A DNA stretch of 7,977 nt. It comes from Opitutales bacterium. GTDB taxonomy: Bacteria; Verrucomicrobiota; Verrucomicrobiia; Opitutales; Intestinicryptomonadaceae. Position numbers and translations under genes: made by a program. The notes beneath the pieces are model-generated. The model searched no databases, was not told the DNA's origin, and was given only the letters and a program-made list of their open reading frames with translations. The DNA lies in assembly GCA_017526045.1 (NCBI GenBank), contig JAFXRX010000264.1:1-7977 (forward strand), given 5' to 3'. Shown piece by piece: positions 6,928 through 7,977 of this stretch. How positions within the stretch are numbered: position 1 is the first letter of the stretch; every line of letters begins with the position of its first letter.

Positions 6928-7977
6928 TTAAGATTTTTTTGCGAGCGCGTTCTTGTAGTCTATCGGGAATACCCTTACGAATTTCGGAAGGAAGTCATCC
7001 CAATTTTCGAGAATTTCCCGCGCCCTCGCGCTGTTTGTGGCGGCGCGGAAATCTTCGATTGCGGCTCTCAGCTCCGCCTCCGCTTCGGAATTTTCGGGGA
7101 CGCTTTCAAGGTCGACGCTTTCGAGATTGCATCTCCTGTCGAATTCGCCCGTCTCGTCCAAAACGTAGGCAAGCCCGCCCGTCATGCCGGCTGCGAAGTT
7201 AAAGCCAGTCGAGCCCAGAACGACGACTCTGCCGCCTGTCATGTATTCGCAGCAGTGGTCGCCCGCGCCCTCGCAGACCAAAGTCGCGCCGCTGTTGCGG
7301 ATTGCGAAACGCTCGCCGACAATGCCGTTTAGGTAGATTTTGCCCGACGTTGCGCCGTAGCCTATCACGTTGCCCGCGATTACGTTTTGCGCGGAGTGTT
7401 CGCGCAAAATTTCGGGCGAAGTTATCACGATTTCGCCGCCCGAAAGGCTCTTGCCGACGTAGTCGTTCGCCTCGCCCTGCAAGTTGAAGCGCAGTCCGCC
7501 GCACAAGAACGCGCCGAAGCTCTGCCCCGCGCAGCCCTTGAAGTTTGCGACAATCGTGTCCGCCGCAAGCCCGCCGTCGCCGTATTTTTTTGCGACGACG
7601 CCCGAGAGCATCGCGCCCGCGCTGCGGTCGTAGTTGTGGATTTCAAATTCGCCCGACATCTTTTGGGAAGTTTCGATTGCGCCTTTGAAATGCGCCAAAA
7701 GCTTTTTATCGAAGGCCTGCGGCATTTCGCGCGGGGCGATTTTTTCGCAAAACTGCGGGCAATCTTTCGAGGCGGGCGCAAACACCGCGCTGAAGTCGAG
7801 GTTCTTGGACTTCCAGAAATCGAGAGCCTCGTCCTTGTTTAAAAGGTCGCTTCTGCCGACAGCCTCTTCGAGCGAGCGCAGCCCCAGGCTTGCCAAAATT
7901 TCGCGAGCCTCCTCGGCGATAAATCTCAAATAATTTATGACGTGCTCGGGCTTGCCCCTGAACTTCTTGCGCAGCTC
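6928..7977 (-). CDS. gltB: Glutamate synthase large subunit, C-terminal part (5' part outside window)
   Basis: The frame is open from the right edge to a TAA stop and encodes the last 349 residues of a protein that is normally about 1500 long. It enters at ELRKKFRGKPEHVINYLRF, which in the family follows directly after the 3Fe-4S cysteine segment of the FMN synthase domain. The amidotransferase domain and most of the synthase domain are therefore missing here. From about fragment residue 115 comes the beta-helical GXGXG domain, with FKGCAGQSFGAFLCGGL, GEANDYVGKSLSGGEIVI, GERFAIRNSGATLVCEG and EYMTGGRVVVLGSTG as its glycine-rich turns. The end, ENWDDFLPKFVRVFPIDYK, is a typical GltB tail. A TTG codon at 7927-7929 could be read as a start, but homology continues upstream of it, so it is internal. 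No frameshift is seen. Its partner gltD follows 14 bases downstream. Confidence 0.96.
   Translation of the reverse strand, partial: ELRKKFRGKPEHVINYLRFIAEEAREILASLGLRSLEEAVGRSDLLNKDEALDFWKSKNLDFSAVFAPASKDCPQFCEKIAPREMPQAFDKKLLAHFKGAIETSQKMSGEFEIHNYDRSAGAMLSGVVAKKYGDGGLAADTIVANFKGCAGQSFGAFLCGGLRFNLQGEANDYVGKSLSGGEIVITSPEILREHSAQNVIAGNVIGYGATSGKIYLNGIVGERFAIRNSGATLVCEGAGDHCCEYMTGGRVVVLGSTGFNFAAGMTGGLAYVLDETGEFDRRCNLESVDLESVPENSEAEAELRAAIEDFRAATNSARAREILENWDDFLPKFVRVFPIDYKNALAKKS

Noticed and set aside
7927..7929. TTG as a start codon giving a stand-alone 333-residue protein
   Set aside because: The frame stays open to the window edge, and the 16 upstream residues match the GltB family, so this is the interior of gltB.

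Overview
The window holds a tight, one-directional run of five genes, all on the minus strand. Transcription goes from high to low coordinates: gltB (3' part only), gltD, a GAF-domain sigma-54 enhancer-binding regulator, carA, and carB (cut off at the left edge). Gaps between genes are 14, 14, 32 and 1 bases, so the layout looks like a single operon. Coding sequence fills almost all of the window; there is no intergenic stretch over 32 bases, and I see no RNA gene, mobile element, CRISPR array, repeat family or convincing terminator.

Organism: a bacterium with mid-range to moderately high G+C (judged by eye), frequent A/T homopolymer runs beside GCG/GGC-rich codons, and little use of Shine-Dalgarno sites. 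CarA and CarB are of the type I associate with Bacteroidota and some PVC-group bacteria (Verrucomicrobiota and relatives), the same branch as eukaryotic CAD/CPS1. Base composition and the NifA-like regulator make me lean weakly towards Verrucomicrobiota (Opitutales-like, perhaps gut-associated). That placement is inference from recalled sequences, not a search result.

Region by region: 6928-7977 is the C-terminal 349 residues of the large glutamate synthase subunit, mostly its beta-helical GXGXG domain. 5498-6913 is the complete small subunit, GltD. 3939-5483 is a complete GAF / AAA+ / HTH activator resembling NifA. 2836-3906 is the complete glutaminase subunit of carbamoyl-phosphate synthase. 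1-2834 is the large subunit, lacking only its C-terminal allosteric domain because the window ends.

How the genes fit together: GltBD takes the amide nitrogen of glutamine to turn 2-oxoglutarate into glutamate, and CarAB takes it to make carbamoyl phosphate for arginine and pyrimidines. Two glutamine-amide consumers thus flank, and share a transcript with, a NifA-type regulator whose family can sense 2-oxoglutarate through its GAF domain. This suggests a nitrogen-status module. The enzymes are standard; the unusual point is the arrangement. I found no evidence of an entirely new biochemical system in this window.
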